A DNA stretch of 55,248 bases, taken from contig JAHBMJ010005290.1 in the NCBI GenBank assembly GCA_018398765.1, positions 9,077 through 64,324 of the forward strand, in the 5' to 3' direction. Positions 1-9,624 of this stretch are shown piece by piece. Positions within the stretch are counted from its first letter, which is position 1. Each line of letters opens with the position of its first letter. The translations under genes and the position numbers were made by a program. The notes under the pieces were generated by a model that saw only the letters and a program-made list of their open reading frames with translations, made no database searches and was not told the origin of the DNA. Origin of the DNA: Chromera velia. Its lineage: Eukaryota; Sar; Chromeraceae.

Positions 1-1318
1 GGGGGGGGGGGGGGGAAGGGCTCGCTCTGTCTTCTCTCAACGCTTCCGTCTGCGCACAGCACTGGGCGACGGAAGACAGTCACAGGACGACGGAAGACAG
101 TCACAACAAATCACTTGGTCTTCCCCTCCGACTCTCTGTTCGGATTCTATTTTTTTCTCTCTCTCTCTCCCCCTCAGGGTTCATTGTGCTCTATGCTTCT
201 TTCTTTCTGCATGTGTATGCGTGTCGTCCCACGAGTGTGCAACTTGTGTGAGGTGTGGGTGCCTGTATGCGTAAACTCTGTGTGTGTGTGGCGACGCAGA
301 AGGTGGGAGAGAGGGGGTGCGCTCTGGTGTCCCGACTGTGGCATCGGGATCCTTTGGAGCGTCCGACGGCCGCAGAATGTGCCCGGCTTTTGAGAAATGC
401 CGTCAGTCAGTTAGTCAGACAGGCAGCCGGGTACGATCGCGGCCCCTCCATTACTTAAGCTTGCTTTCTCTTTCTCTACCCTGGTCCTTTTCGCGATGCT
501 CTCACTGCATTTTCTTCTCTCTCTTTCGTCACTCATTCACTCATTCTGTCAGTCCACGCTGGCTTTTATTAACAGCACCAAATTCTTTCTTTCTTTCCTT
601 CCTTCCTTCCTTCGGCAGTCAAACAGCCATGGAGAGTCCTGCACGCACGCATGCAAGCTCGCTGGTCGAATGAAGGAGGGACCCCCGTACAAACCAAACA
701 AAACTTGCAAGGCCGGGAGGCCAATTTGTATTTTGAGGTGTCGAGGGACGTCTCCCGCTCCATTCATGTGTGCAAAAGATGCCCTCCGATTGTCATCCAG
801 AGAGACCCTCAGTTTGCAACAGCGAGGTCTTTCTTCTGCCTGCCAGGCTCAAGAGCTCGAAAGCCGTTTCACGTAGTTTGATCGGCCCTCTTTGTGTTTT
901 TTGTGATCGCTTTCTTTCCTTCTGCAGGCAGCCGAACTGGTGTGAGAGAGGCTTTTCTTCGTCAGCGTCACTCCTTCTCCATGGAGGGAAGGGACACGAG
1001 CCCTTGGCGAAGCAGCAGAGAGAGACAGACAGGAGAAGAGAGAGAGAACAAGCAACGATGGAGAAGGGAAGGAGAAATGTCAAAGAAACCCAAAGAAAAA
1101 AAAGAAAAGAGCAATGGACACACGCACCATAAAGGAACGAAATGGACACGCCCGGAGGGAAAAGAAAAGACCCCAGGCGTCCATCCCCTGCAGGCGTGCG
1201 TCGCATTAAAAAAACAAAACTCCTCCCGCGCTGGTTAGCCGGTCCTTCTTTGAAAGAACGTTCATTCGGATCGAATCGATTGCCCCCCGGATTTCCAAAG
1301 GAGGCGACTCCACGGATA

Positions 1319-1383
1319 CCTCACCGCTGCTGCATTTGTGGGTTTGTGTTTCAAGCTCCGGACGTGCGGAATTGCGCTGAGCT
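1319..1383 (+). repeat. Dispersed repeat, copy 1 of a direct pair
   Basis: About 65 bases that resemble 2101-2168 in the same orientation. Both copies have a CCTCACCG start, then GCATTTG, then GTTTGTGTTTCAA followed by CTCCG and CGTGC. The flanks do not align obviously. It could be a fragment of an old mobile element. Neither copy has a coding frame that I can support. Confidence 0.5.
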
Positions 1384-2100
1384 CAGGTGGAGATGTCAGG
1401 TGCTTTTGGTTTCCGGGCGGGGAATGAGAGTGAGGGCCTCGTTTGATTTTCTTTCGTTCTGACTTTCCCTCTTTTTCTGTTTCTCTCTCTCTCTCTGTTT
1501 TTCTTTCGGTCGGGGGGTTGTGTGTAAGGGTGGGTGAAGTGGATCAACACTGACATGTAACATTCTCCACTCCCTTCCTTACTCCTTCCTCTCTTTCAGT
1601 CGTCTGTGGGGTTTTTTTCTTCTGCCGTCCTCCTCCCCAAAAACCTGCATGCCGTCCCTCATCTTTCCTCGTGTTCTATTCTTCTCTCTATTTGCATTTT
1701 TTGAACAGTGCGAGAGTGTGGACGGGTGAAAAAGTCAAAAATCAAGAGAAACACAAAAAAAGCGTCCCGCCTACTCTTGGGTGAAGAAGAAGGAGAACAA
1801 ACAAAGTGAAGGAGAGACCAAAAAAAGAACAACAGACAAAAGGGGGAGAAAGAAAAGACCTTCCGAAAGACCTCCAAATGAACGAATCGAGTTCCTTCCG
1901 GAGTCTTTTGAAGAGAGTTCGTTGCATGTCCGAATTAAGAGCGAATAAATGAATGAGTGAACATGATCAAATGGAATCAAGAACTCTAGCTCCTTTGATT
2001 CCACTGATTCTTCTTCTCTTTCTTTCTTTCTTTCTCACTCAAATGAGAGAAATGACTTGGAATCAACTTGAATACAACAAATGGGGCATCTTCGCCGAAG

Positions 2101-2168
2101 ACCTCACCGACCACTTTTGCATTTGGGAGTTTGTGTTTCAAACTCCGACCGTGCAGATGTGTGCTGTC
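2101..2168 (+). repeat. Dispersed repeat, copy 2 of a direct pair
   Basis: Diverged second copy of the element at 1319-1383, about 780 bases downstream and in the same orientation. The best conserved core is GTTTGTGTTTCAA plus CTCCG. Confidence 0.5.
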
Positions 2169-2217
2169 GGTGGGTGTGCTTTTGCCTGGGGATGTATCTT
2201 CTTAATTTGATTCTCTG

Positions 2218-2237
2218 CCTTTCTTTCTTTCTTTCTT

Positions 2238-2306
<69 letters not shown>

Positions 2307-2344
2307 GTGTACGCATGTGTGTCTGTATATATGTGTGTGTGTTT
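2218..2344 (+). repeat. Compound microsatellite (CTTT)n(CT)n(GT)n
   Basis: A run of CTTT units passes into CT units and then into GT units without a break. The same order of motifs, or its reverse complement, recurs elsewhere in the window, for example at 19286-19362, 23025-23332 and 35230-35325. Non-coding. Confidence 0.9.
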
Positions 2345-2530
2345 TACTCTCCCGCCATGCATTAAATCTTGTCCCTCTGCCCCTCTCCCCCCTCCTCCTC
2401 ATCTGTTCATCGTCGGATTCTCAATTGCAAGAGGGTGCACTGGTAGATTGTGAGTGGGAGTGAAGAGGAAGGCGAAACAGTGTGGAAGGAAAACAACGAG
2501 AGGACGTCATGTTTGCATGCATCATCATGG

Positions 2531-2572
<42 letters not shown>

Positions 2573-2880
2573 GGAGCGCAGACCGTGACTTGAACTGAGG
2601 GGCGTCGATGTGGTTGGCAGTTAGTTGACACCCAATTCAAATGGATTTTTTTTTTGCCTTTTGAGTCGACCATCGGTAGCGGTATCGATGCTGGAATTGG
2701 GAGGGCAGATGGGGTGTGTTCGTGTCTGTGCTCTGAAACTCGTTGCTTCCCATGAATAAATTGATTGGGACTCAATTTGGGAGACAACCTGTTTTCTTCT
2801 ATGCGACTCAGAACTTGTTACTGGTGCTTGCCACACTAGCCGAGTGTCCTTGGTGCTTGCCACTCGATCTAGTTGTCAGG

Positions 2881-3747
2881 CCTCTAGCCAGGCCTTGCCT
2901 TCATGCTTGTAACAAGTAACCTAGCATTAATTACACTGTTTGTAATTTACATAGACTCTAAATCCTCATTCAGTAAGTGTTAGTATTACCCAGTAATGGC
3001 AGTGATGACCATGAACTTGAATGTCAACTAGCATAATAGTAGTAGTAGTATTTGATGTTGCAATACCAAAAGAACTTTTTTGTCTATACTTCAGTGTTTA
3101 ATATTTAGTGTTTCTTTTTTTACTTAATTTTTTTGCATGAACGAAATGCGAGCTGAACAGATAGACTGCACGGCAGGATGATAAAAAGCATGCACGTAAG
3201 GGTGGAGTGAGAAGAATTGATTCTAGACTTAATTCTAAAACTTTGAATACATTACTAGGTTACCCCAGATGTATCAAGACTAATGATATACTTTTTAATA
3301 TTTTTACAACTTTATGCCTTTGTGTACAGGTAAGTACTACAGCAATGTAGCCAGGTGTGTTGCACTGTTACGCAGATCATGCAGCAGATGGATGGAAGGT
3401 CAAGAGTGAGGAGACGTGCTAGGAGCGAATGCTGCAGATCTAAAATACATTTCCCCCCTACAACTTATTATTACTTATAATAAAATAATAATATTATAAT
3501 ATTAGAATTTGATTAACAAAAGGGATATAATAAAGGATATTACCCGCGGATATACTATAAGGAATCTATAACACCGTGATAGACTTGGACTTAAAACTCT
3601 AGTCAGAACTATCATACGCTATGCCAGTGCAGACATTACTGCTAGGGTTGACACTGTAAAGCCTTCAACAATGAAAACTCAGGCCAACTTTCTTTCTTTA
3701 TTTATTTTTTTAGAACTTTGTTAATTTTACGAGTGAAAATTGAATCT
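2881..3747. other. AT-rich gene-free segment
   Basis: Base composition changes sharply to AT-rich around 2880, with poly-T tracts, TAATA runs and an AGT triplet run near 3041. No open frame of coding character is present. It may be a patchwork of old insertions. Confidence 0.5.
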
Positions 3748-3891
3748 GATGATGATGATGATGATTGAGGGTTAAATCCTAGATCTAGCGACGCCAGATC
3801 CCAAGCCACTAACAAGGCTTTGAGGACAACCCAGAACACACATTCATATGGGGGGGGATGAGGAAGCCTGCATGCCAATCGGATCGATTCA
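3748..3891 (-). mobile_element. 5'-truncated copy of the LINE 3' end
   Basis: Read on the minus strand, this segment matches the last ~150 bases of the LINE at 14017-14170. Shared parts include the hairpin region around GAATCGATCCGATT, the C-rich stretch, the block through CTCAAAGCCTTG, and the (ATC)n tail, which appears as (GAT)n at 3748-3765 on the plus strand. Similarity stops at about 3891, so only the 3' terminus is present. A 5'-truncated LINE insertion, or a short element that borrows the LINE tail, would both explain it. I could not find a tRNA-like promoter upstream to favour the second. Confidence 0.75.
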
Positions 3892-4720
3892 CCTTAAGGC
3901 ACGCCACATCTACGGAAGCGCATGGAGACATAAGCGCTCGGTATACGCGTACACCACATTCATACATTAAATTTTGAAACAATCCGAAAAGAGAGTAAAG
4001 GCAAGGATGGATGAGAGGTGATAAGAGAAAAAACGGAGTTAATAACAGACTCTTTCGAAGATCTACACTGGCTTATGCCACCCGAAGGCAAAGTGGTAAT
4101 TCAATCGAAGTAATCAATACCACAATTCAGTCACCAACTTGACAAGGGAAGAGGGAACCACAAAGGTTCAAGTTTATGCTCGCAATATGATCAGCTGGTT
4201 TTTATGAGGAAGGAGTAAAGAGAGAAGAAAATTTGATAAAGATAAACACCTGGTCAATCAAGTATATACACCCAAACATACATACAAACACCAGAAGCGC
4301 ATCACCAAAAGCCCAATCGACCCTGTGACTATCTCACAAGGTACTCGCAGATCTCTTAATGTGCTTGGAAGACCGTGCTCTCTCATGACTTGGGAGTTCC
4401 ATCTCCACCTTCGACAATCAGACGAGTCATTCGTCCTCCTGGCCCAACGCTTGCACAAGCCGTGCAGCCGTGTTGATTTGCCAGATAGTCCAGTATGGCA
4501 ACTGCCGTCTCTTGCACGAGGAGCGGGGAAAGAGAAGAGCTGTCTCTTGTTGGGTTGAAAGAAGAAATGTCTTCTCCTTCAAAGGCTGGCTTCACAGGCT
4601 GGTTGCACAAAAAAACTACAGAATTCTCACGACCAGCTCAAAGGTCAGATTTAACTAGCGATCAAACTATTAATTGGCTAAACCGGCTTTGTATGGATTG
4701 TCCATATTAAAAAACACCTA
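3892..4720. other. Gene-free spacer between two transposable element remnants
   Basis: Mixed-composition DNA without a supported gene. The short open frames at 4258-4710 overlap on both strands and show no recognisable domain. Confidence 0.5.
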
Positions 4721-4728
4721 TAGCAATC

Positions 4729-4934
4729 CCAGGCGTCAGCTAAAGAAAAAAAATAAGCCATCAGAGGAGATCTTTTTTTTTTCTTTCTTTTTTATTTTTT
4801 TTCTCTGAACAATGCTTAAAAACAGTCGTGCAACACATGAACAACACTTGAACAACAGTTGCCTAATTGAAAAAAAAAAAAAAAAGTAAAGAGTTTGGGG
4901 GAATCTTTTTTTTTTTTCTTTAGCCAACGCCTAG
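4729..4934. mobile_element. hAT-like MITE (206 bp) with 8-bp target duplication
   Basis: The element has imperfect terminal inverted repeats: CCAGGCGTCAGCTAAAG at 4729-4745 and the reverse complement of CTAGGCGTTGGCTAAAG at 4918-4934. An A-rich or T-rich run follows each inward. It is flanked by a perfect 8-bp direct repeat TAGCAATC (4721-4728 and 4935-4942). An 8-bp target duplication is characteristic of the hAT superfamily. There is no coding capacity, so it is a non-autonomous element. Confidence 0.75.
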
Positions 4935-5151
4935 TAGCAATCGATTGAAAACATAATACTGCCCATCAACTGCATTGATCATCCTTCTTCTGAGCTTCTA
5001 CAAAGCTCCTGCAGCTACAGCAGCAACCAGTTTGCCAGTGAATTCTCAGTGATCGTTTTCTCGTATTCAGGAGTGAACTGTGGGTGGAGTTCTCGTTATT
5101 TAACTTCTTCCATCTCCGTCTCTTCTTCTCAAACTCTTTCCTCCCGTAGGG

Positions 5152-6710
5152 ATGGCAGATCCACAGGGAAGTGGAAGTGCCCAAAAGGCCCAGCAGGAGG
5201 CCGGAGACCAGAGCAAGCCCGGGGGGGAGGACGGGCGCGGGGCAGGGCACGCGGACGCGTCTGATGATGCCGAGGTTACGCTGAAAGATATTTTCCGGTC
5301 TCAACAAAGAATAGAAAAGAAAATGGATGAGAGAGAGAGAGAAAGTCGAAAGAAAATCAGGACAAGTTAAACAACAAAGTCCAAGGGCAGGGCAAGAAAA
5401 TCCAGAGAGCAGAGACGAGGATCTCCAAACTTGAGAAGAGAGAGACGGGTTGTATGATTGATGATGAGTTCAAGGCGAGAGAAAGAAAGATCGGTGATCT
5501 GGTCATTCATGGTTTCGACTTCTCCTGATGCACTGCGGTCACGGTCGCCTCTATCACAGATTATGAGAATAAAAGGAAGAAAGAAGTGCTTGATGGAAAC
5601 GGAAGATGGGTGAAGCAGGTCGCTTTTCCTCAACAGAGGAAGGACTTCTCGTCCTTTGCCCCCGTTCGTCTGTTCTTCTCCAATCTGGCCGAGGCCGCCG
5701 GAAAGGAGAACCCCTCCCAGGTCTCCCAGCAACTCCAGATCCGTCACTTCAGGTACTGGACAGAGAGAGACGGGGGACACAAGGCCGAGATCACTCTGGA
5801 TTCCGGTGATCGGGGGGACTGGATAGATATAGTGGATTCAGTGAAGGAGGGGGAGGGAGTAAATAGGGATAGGTCGATCTTCTGGCCCTCCGCAGACTCC
5901 AGTTCCCTCTCAATGGACAAGAGGGCATCCACGGGGAGGGTTTTCATCTATCGGGGTACCACCCCACTGTTCCGTCTCTTCGTGCAGGTGCAGAAAGCCC
6001 TTGATGCGGAGGCGGGGGGGGAGGCCTCCTTCGCCCAACAAGCCCTCATCTCCAAATATGCCCAGATCTGCCAGGATTGGAATGCTGCAACCAAGCGGCT
6101 CAAGGGGGAAAGAGTCGAGTTTCTGCAGGAGTGGCAGACCGGTCTGCCAGACAGGGGAGAGAGGGATGGGAATGATGAAAGAGAGGGCAGGGGTAGGGAC
6201 CCCATTCTCAAGGGCAGTTGGAAGTCCCCCGGTTTCGCCGAAGACAGTCTATCCCCAGAGCCCGTCAGGGCGGACAGATCGGGTACGCCAAAACGTGGGG
6301 CAAGGGGGTTCGGGAGGAATCCGGGCACGGTCGAGAAAGACCAACGTGCTCACTCAAAGTTCGGGGGTGAGTACATCCTGATGAGAGGTGGCTTCGGGGA
6401 GGTGTCTAGGGGGGCTCCTCGCTCTGGGTTGTTCGGAGCTGACGGGTGGGAAGGGGGGCCCGCAGCTAAAGAGGATGAGATGAAGAGCATACACTCTAGA
6501 GCAGAGGGGTGCGCGATGGGGCAAGTCGCGTTCTTCCCGAGATCATTAGCACAGCAGCGCTCTCAGGCCTCCCCGCCCACCGATGTATCTATGGGAACGG
6601 GTCCATCGGGAACAGATGCCTCTGTTGTACAGAGCTTTATGCACATCAATAGACTAAAAGGGAGGGAATCGGGGGAAGGGGACGGGGGGGTGCGGCCCCC
6701 TCGGTATTGA
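5152..6710 (+). pseudogene. LINE ORF1, coiled-coil protein, frameshifted
   Basis: The frame starts at ATG 5152 (MADPQGSG). It runs into a charged heptad-like segment, ERIEKK-type then ISKLEKRE, which suggests a coiled coil for trimerisation as in many LINE ORF1 proteins. The reading frame shifts within the (GA)n run near 5330-5345. It then meets one in-frame TGA at 5526-5528 and continues in the same frame to the TGA at 6708-6710. The central part (RHFRYWTERDGG, WIDIVDSVKEGEG, SKYAQICQDWNAATKRL) looks globular but I cannot name its fold. No CCHC knuckle is seen in this part. The role in RNA binding is inferred from position only. Confidence 0.65.
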
Positions 6711-6850
6711 ACTACCCTCAGGGGAGGAAGAGCGGCAGGACCTTTTCTCTCTGCAGATCATCTCATCCTGTGACGCGGCAGTCTCGGGAGCTCCTGCCAA
6801 TTAAAGAGCCCCTACCCCACCCAAACCAATTTCTCCCTCCTTCCCTAGCT

Positions 6851-6955
6851 CCTACTGACGACTCGTTATCCCTGTCCCTCTGCTCATCCCTCCAGCCTGC
6901 CGATGACTCGTTATCCCAGTCCTTCTGCCCATCTCTACAGCCTACCGATGACGCG
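6851..6955 (+). repeat. 45-bp coding tandem repeat (2.3 units)
   Basis: Units start at 6851, 6896 and 6941 (partial). Each full unit encodes 15 residues of the type P(T/A)DDSLS(L/Q)S(L/F)C(S/P)SLQ. It lies in the middle frame of the LINE. Confidence 0.85.
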
Positions 6956-9261
6956 AGAGGCAACCCCCTCCATGAGAGAAGAGTGTTGCCTGTCTGCCTG
7001 CCTGCCTCGGCTTTGCCTCCCCAGCAGCCCCCCTCCAAACCCGGTCCCCTCGATTTGAACGAGTTGCAACTGGCTCGGGACCAGAAACCAAGAGAGGGCA
7101 AAGCTCCTCCCTGCCAACTATGCCGCACACATCAACCAGAGATTGGGGAGGAGCGGGCCCAGTGGGTCGATTCTCCTGTGCTTTTGTCAACCGTTTCCGA
7201 CAGTCAGACAGAAAGGGAAACAGACACAGACAGCCAAGTAAGTGGCGGAATAGATAGCTTGATGTAAGGACACTTTTTGGTATGCAGAGAAATGAATCGA
7301 CAGAAAGGAAATAATCTCTCTTCCGCCCTCACACCCCTAACAAAAAGAAGACTTAGTCAGCTAAATACGCAGACAGAGTCAATCTTATCGCTGAGAAGAA
7401 GGTTGGATGGAAAGGTAGAGAGGCAGCCCGCTCTCTTATATGAACTCATTCCGGCCCGCTCTCTCTTTTTCCCTCTCTGTGCAGGGAAAGAAGAACATGC
7501 CAAAAATGACTCTCGAGCGGATACGGATTTCCCCCCCCTTTGCTCGATGCCCCCTCCTCCTGGATTTTGCCCTAGGTGGGACGGGTTGCCTTGTGCTGAC
7601 CAGGCCTTTGCAGGAATTCCTGAGCCGGAGGTATAGAGAACTGTGCAGAAAGGAAAGGGGAGGATTCGTTCTTGGAAGGCAGAAAGGCATGCAGTTAGAC
7701 AGACGATGAGCACCAACAGATGGAGCGCACTTCAGGCAGAAACAGATGAGTTCGCAGAAAAGCTTTGTACAGATACATTAGGCAGACGGCCCTCTCAGTG
7801 TCTTTCCTTCTTCCCTCACTCTCGAGGGGAAACTTCACGGAAGAAGAGGCAGACACAGAGGAAAAAGATGAGAAGAAGATCTAATAAGAGCAGAGGAAGG
7901 GCACGGACAAGGAAGAATCTAGATAGGCAGCAACGAATTAACCATATGTGTTTACTGTATGATGCATCCTTTCCATGTACATGTCTTCCTCCATGCCTCT
8001 CTCTCCCTGTTGCCTCTCAGTTTGTTTTTGGTCGGTCCTCATCTGTTATCTTCCCCCCTTCTTTTGTATTCATGGATTCTTGTCATGGTTCTGTTCAACC
8101 CTCCGCCCCAACCCTCTGCTTGCCTCCGTTGCTTTCCCCTTCCCCATTTCATTTTCTTCCCCCCCCACCACCTCCCCCTCTGCCTCCTTCCTCGGAGGCT
8201 CCTCGTCCCCCTCCTGAACCTCCTCCTCCTCCTCCTCCTCACTTTGCTGTTCCTGCTCCTTCTCCACCTGTCTCACTTCCATTTCCCCTCACTCCACCTC
8301 CAGTGGCACCCCCTCCTTTTTGCTCCTCTCTGTCCTCTCTGCCTGTTGTTCAAGCGGCCTACGGACCGAGTTACGGTGTTCCTCATGGTGCTTCTTTCTT
8401 CTCCTCAGCTTCCTCTCTCCCTCTCCCTCCGCCCATCCATTCTCGTTCTGCTTTTTCCTTTCTACCCCCCCCGCAGAGAGAATGTGGACAGGGGGAGCAG
8501 CAGTCATACAGACAGGCCTCAGGTAGCAAATTGGGGGACGGAAAGAAAAGTAAAGAGAGGGAGAGATATGATGCAAAGGAGAGAAATAAAAAGAGAGAGA
8601 ATGGCAGGGAAAAGCCCGACAAGCAGGGCCGTAACAGACGGGGGGGGAACCATAAAGGGAAATGTTGTAACTGCAAGGCTTCTGCAGGCGGATGTCGTCT
8701 GTCATCTAGATGCTCATGCGCTAGAGGGTCGGAATCTCTCCCAGCTAGACCGTGCGTCGATTGCGACTGTTTCGAAAAAGGGTGCTGCAATAACCCCCTA
8801 AATGGAAAGAATCTCATATCCATCCCTCGATGAGAGCTGCATGAGGACAAACAACAAGAAAGAGAACGCCGTAGAAGGAGACATGAGCGTGATTTTCTGT
8901 CCTCGCCTTCCTCCTCTTCCTCTTCTTCTGTCTCTGATTCTTCCTTCTCTTCTTCTAGATCTTCTGATGACAAGGATGAGGAGGACCGAGCCCTCATACA
9001 TGGAGGCTCACGCTCTTCTGCAAGAATTCGTGCAGTGAGGGGCGGAAAGGGAAAGAGAAGAGAATATGATTTTTGGAGGAGGGGTGCTTCCGACTTCGCA
9101 TGGATAAGCGCAGATTAACTAAAAAAAGACGAGAAGCGTCTGGTGTGTGCCTTCTGGGCCGGTCGCAGGGAAGCATGCAGACTCAGAAAGTGTGAAGTTT
9201 CAGACCGACAAAAGCGTTATGCAGGTTCTCCTTCCAACCTTCCCCCCCCTCCGGTTGCAGT

Positions 9262-9370
9262 GTCGTCATCCTCCTCCTCCTCCTCCTCTTCTTCTCCTTC
9301 TTCCTCATCCTCCTCCTCTTCTTCTTCTTCTTCTTCTTCTTCTTCTTTTTCTTCTTCTTCTTCTTCTTCT

Positions 9371-9417
<47 letters not shown>

Positions 9418-9440
9418 TTCTTCTCCTTCTGTTTCTTTTT
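9262..9440 (+). repeat. (TTC)n/(TCC)n microsatellite encoding poly-Ser
   Basis: About 180 bases of CTT/CTC triplets near the end of the LINE middle frame. They read as serine in that frame, as leucine in the next, and as lysine/arginine on the other strand. This explains long but meaningless ORFs on all three. Confidence 0.9.
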
Positions 9441-9624
9441 CTTCTTCCTCTTCTGCTTCGGCTTCTGCATATGTTTCTGCTTCTGCCCCACCGGTGTGCC
9501 CCTCCGCAACCTCTTCAATCTCTCAATGGGTCTTTCAGCCGTCCCCCCCTCCCTTCTCTTTTCTTCTGCATCTTCATCCTTCCACAATGTTTTCTCTCCT
9601 TCTTACGATGTGACGTCTGGTCTC

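Larger units (their letters stand above)
1..2880. other. Gene-free low-complexity left end
   Basis: The window opens with 15 G residues. The rest is unique but simple DNA broken by (CTTC)n, (CT)n and (GT)n tracts. Open frames exist on both strands, but they are short, overlap one another and are rich in Ser, Leu, Arg and Lys as expected from simple repeats. I see no splice-linked conserved protein here. Two diverged copies of a short repeat are annotated separately. Confidence 0.6.
6711..9613 (+). pseudogene. LINE middle frame: Pro-rich, CXC-like Cys-rich, poly-Ser
   Basis: One reading frame (the frame of 6707) stays coding-like over ~2.9 kb. It is broken only by TAA 7265, TAG 7634, TGA 8831 and TAA near 9115. 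In order it holds: a 15-residue tandem repeat (PADDSLSQSFCPSLQ type); a short basic stretch; a long proline-rich region (about 8160-8480); and a Lys/Arg-rich segment. Then comes a cysteine cluster at about 8660-8795 with CNCKASAGGC, RCSCARG and PCVDCDCF followed by GCCN. An Arg/Ser-Asp/Glu segment and a poly-Ser tract encoded by (TTC)n close it. The cysteine spacing resembles tesmin/TSO1-type CXC domains, which bind DNA with Zn. It may be the C-terminal half of ORF1 or a separate ORF. It begins at the ORF1 stop, where TTGA overlaps TGA. Confidence 0.6.

Noticed and set aside
1-15. G homopolymer as a telomere
   Set aside because: There is no short repeated telomere unit; it is a plain homopolymer typical of an assembly break.
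2813-2917. ACTTGTTAC/GTAACAAGT inverted repeat as a MITE
   Set aside because: Only 9 bases match, and no target duplication or second copy was seen.
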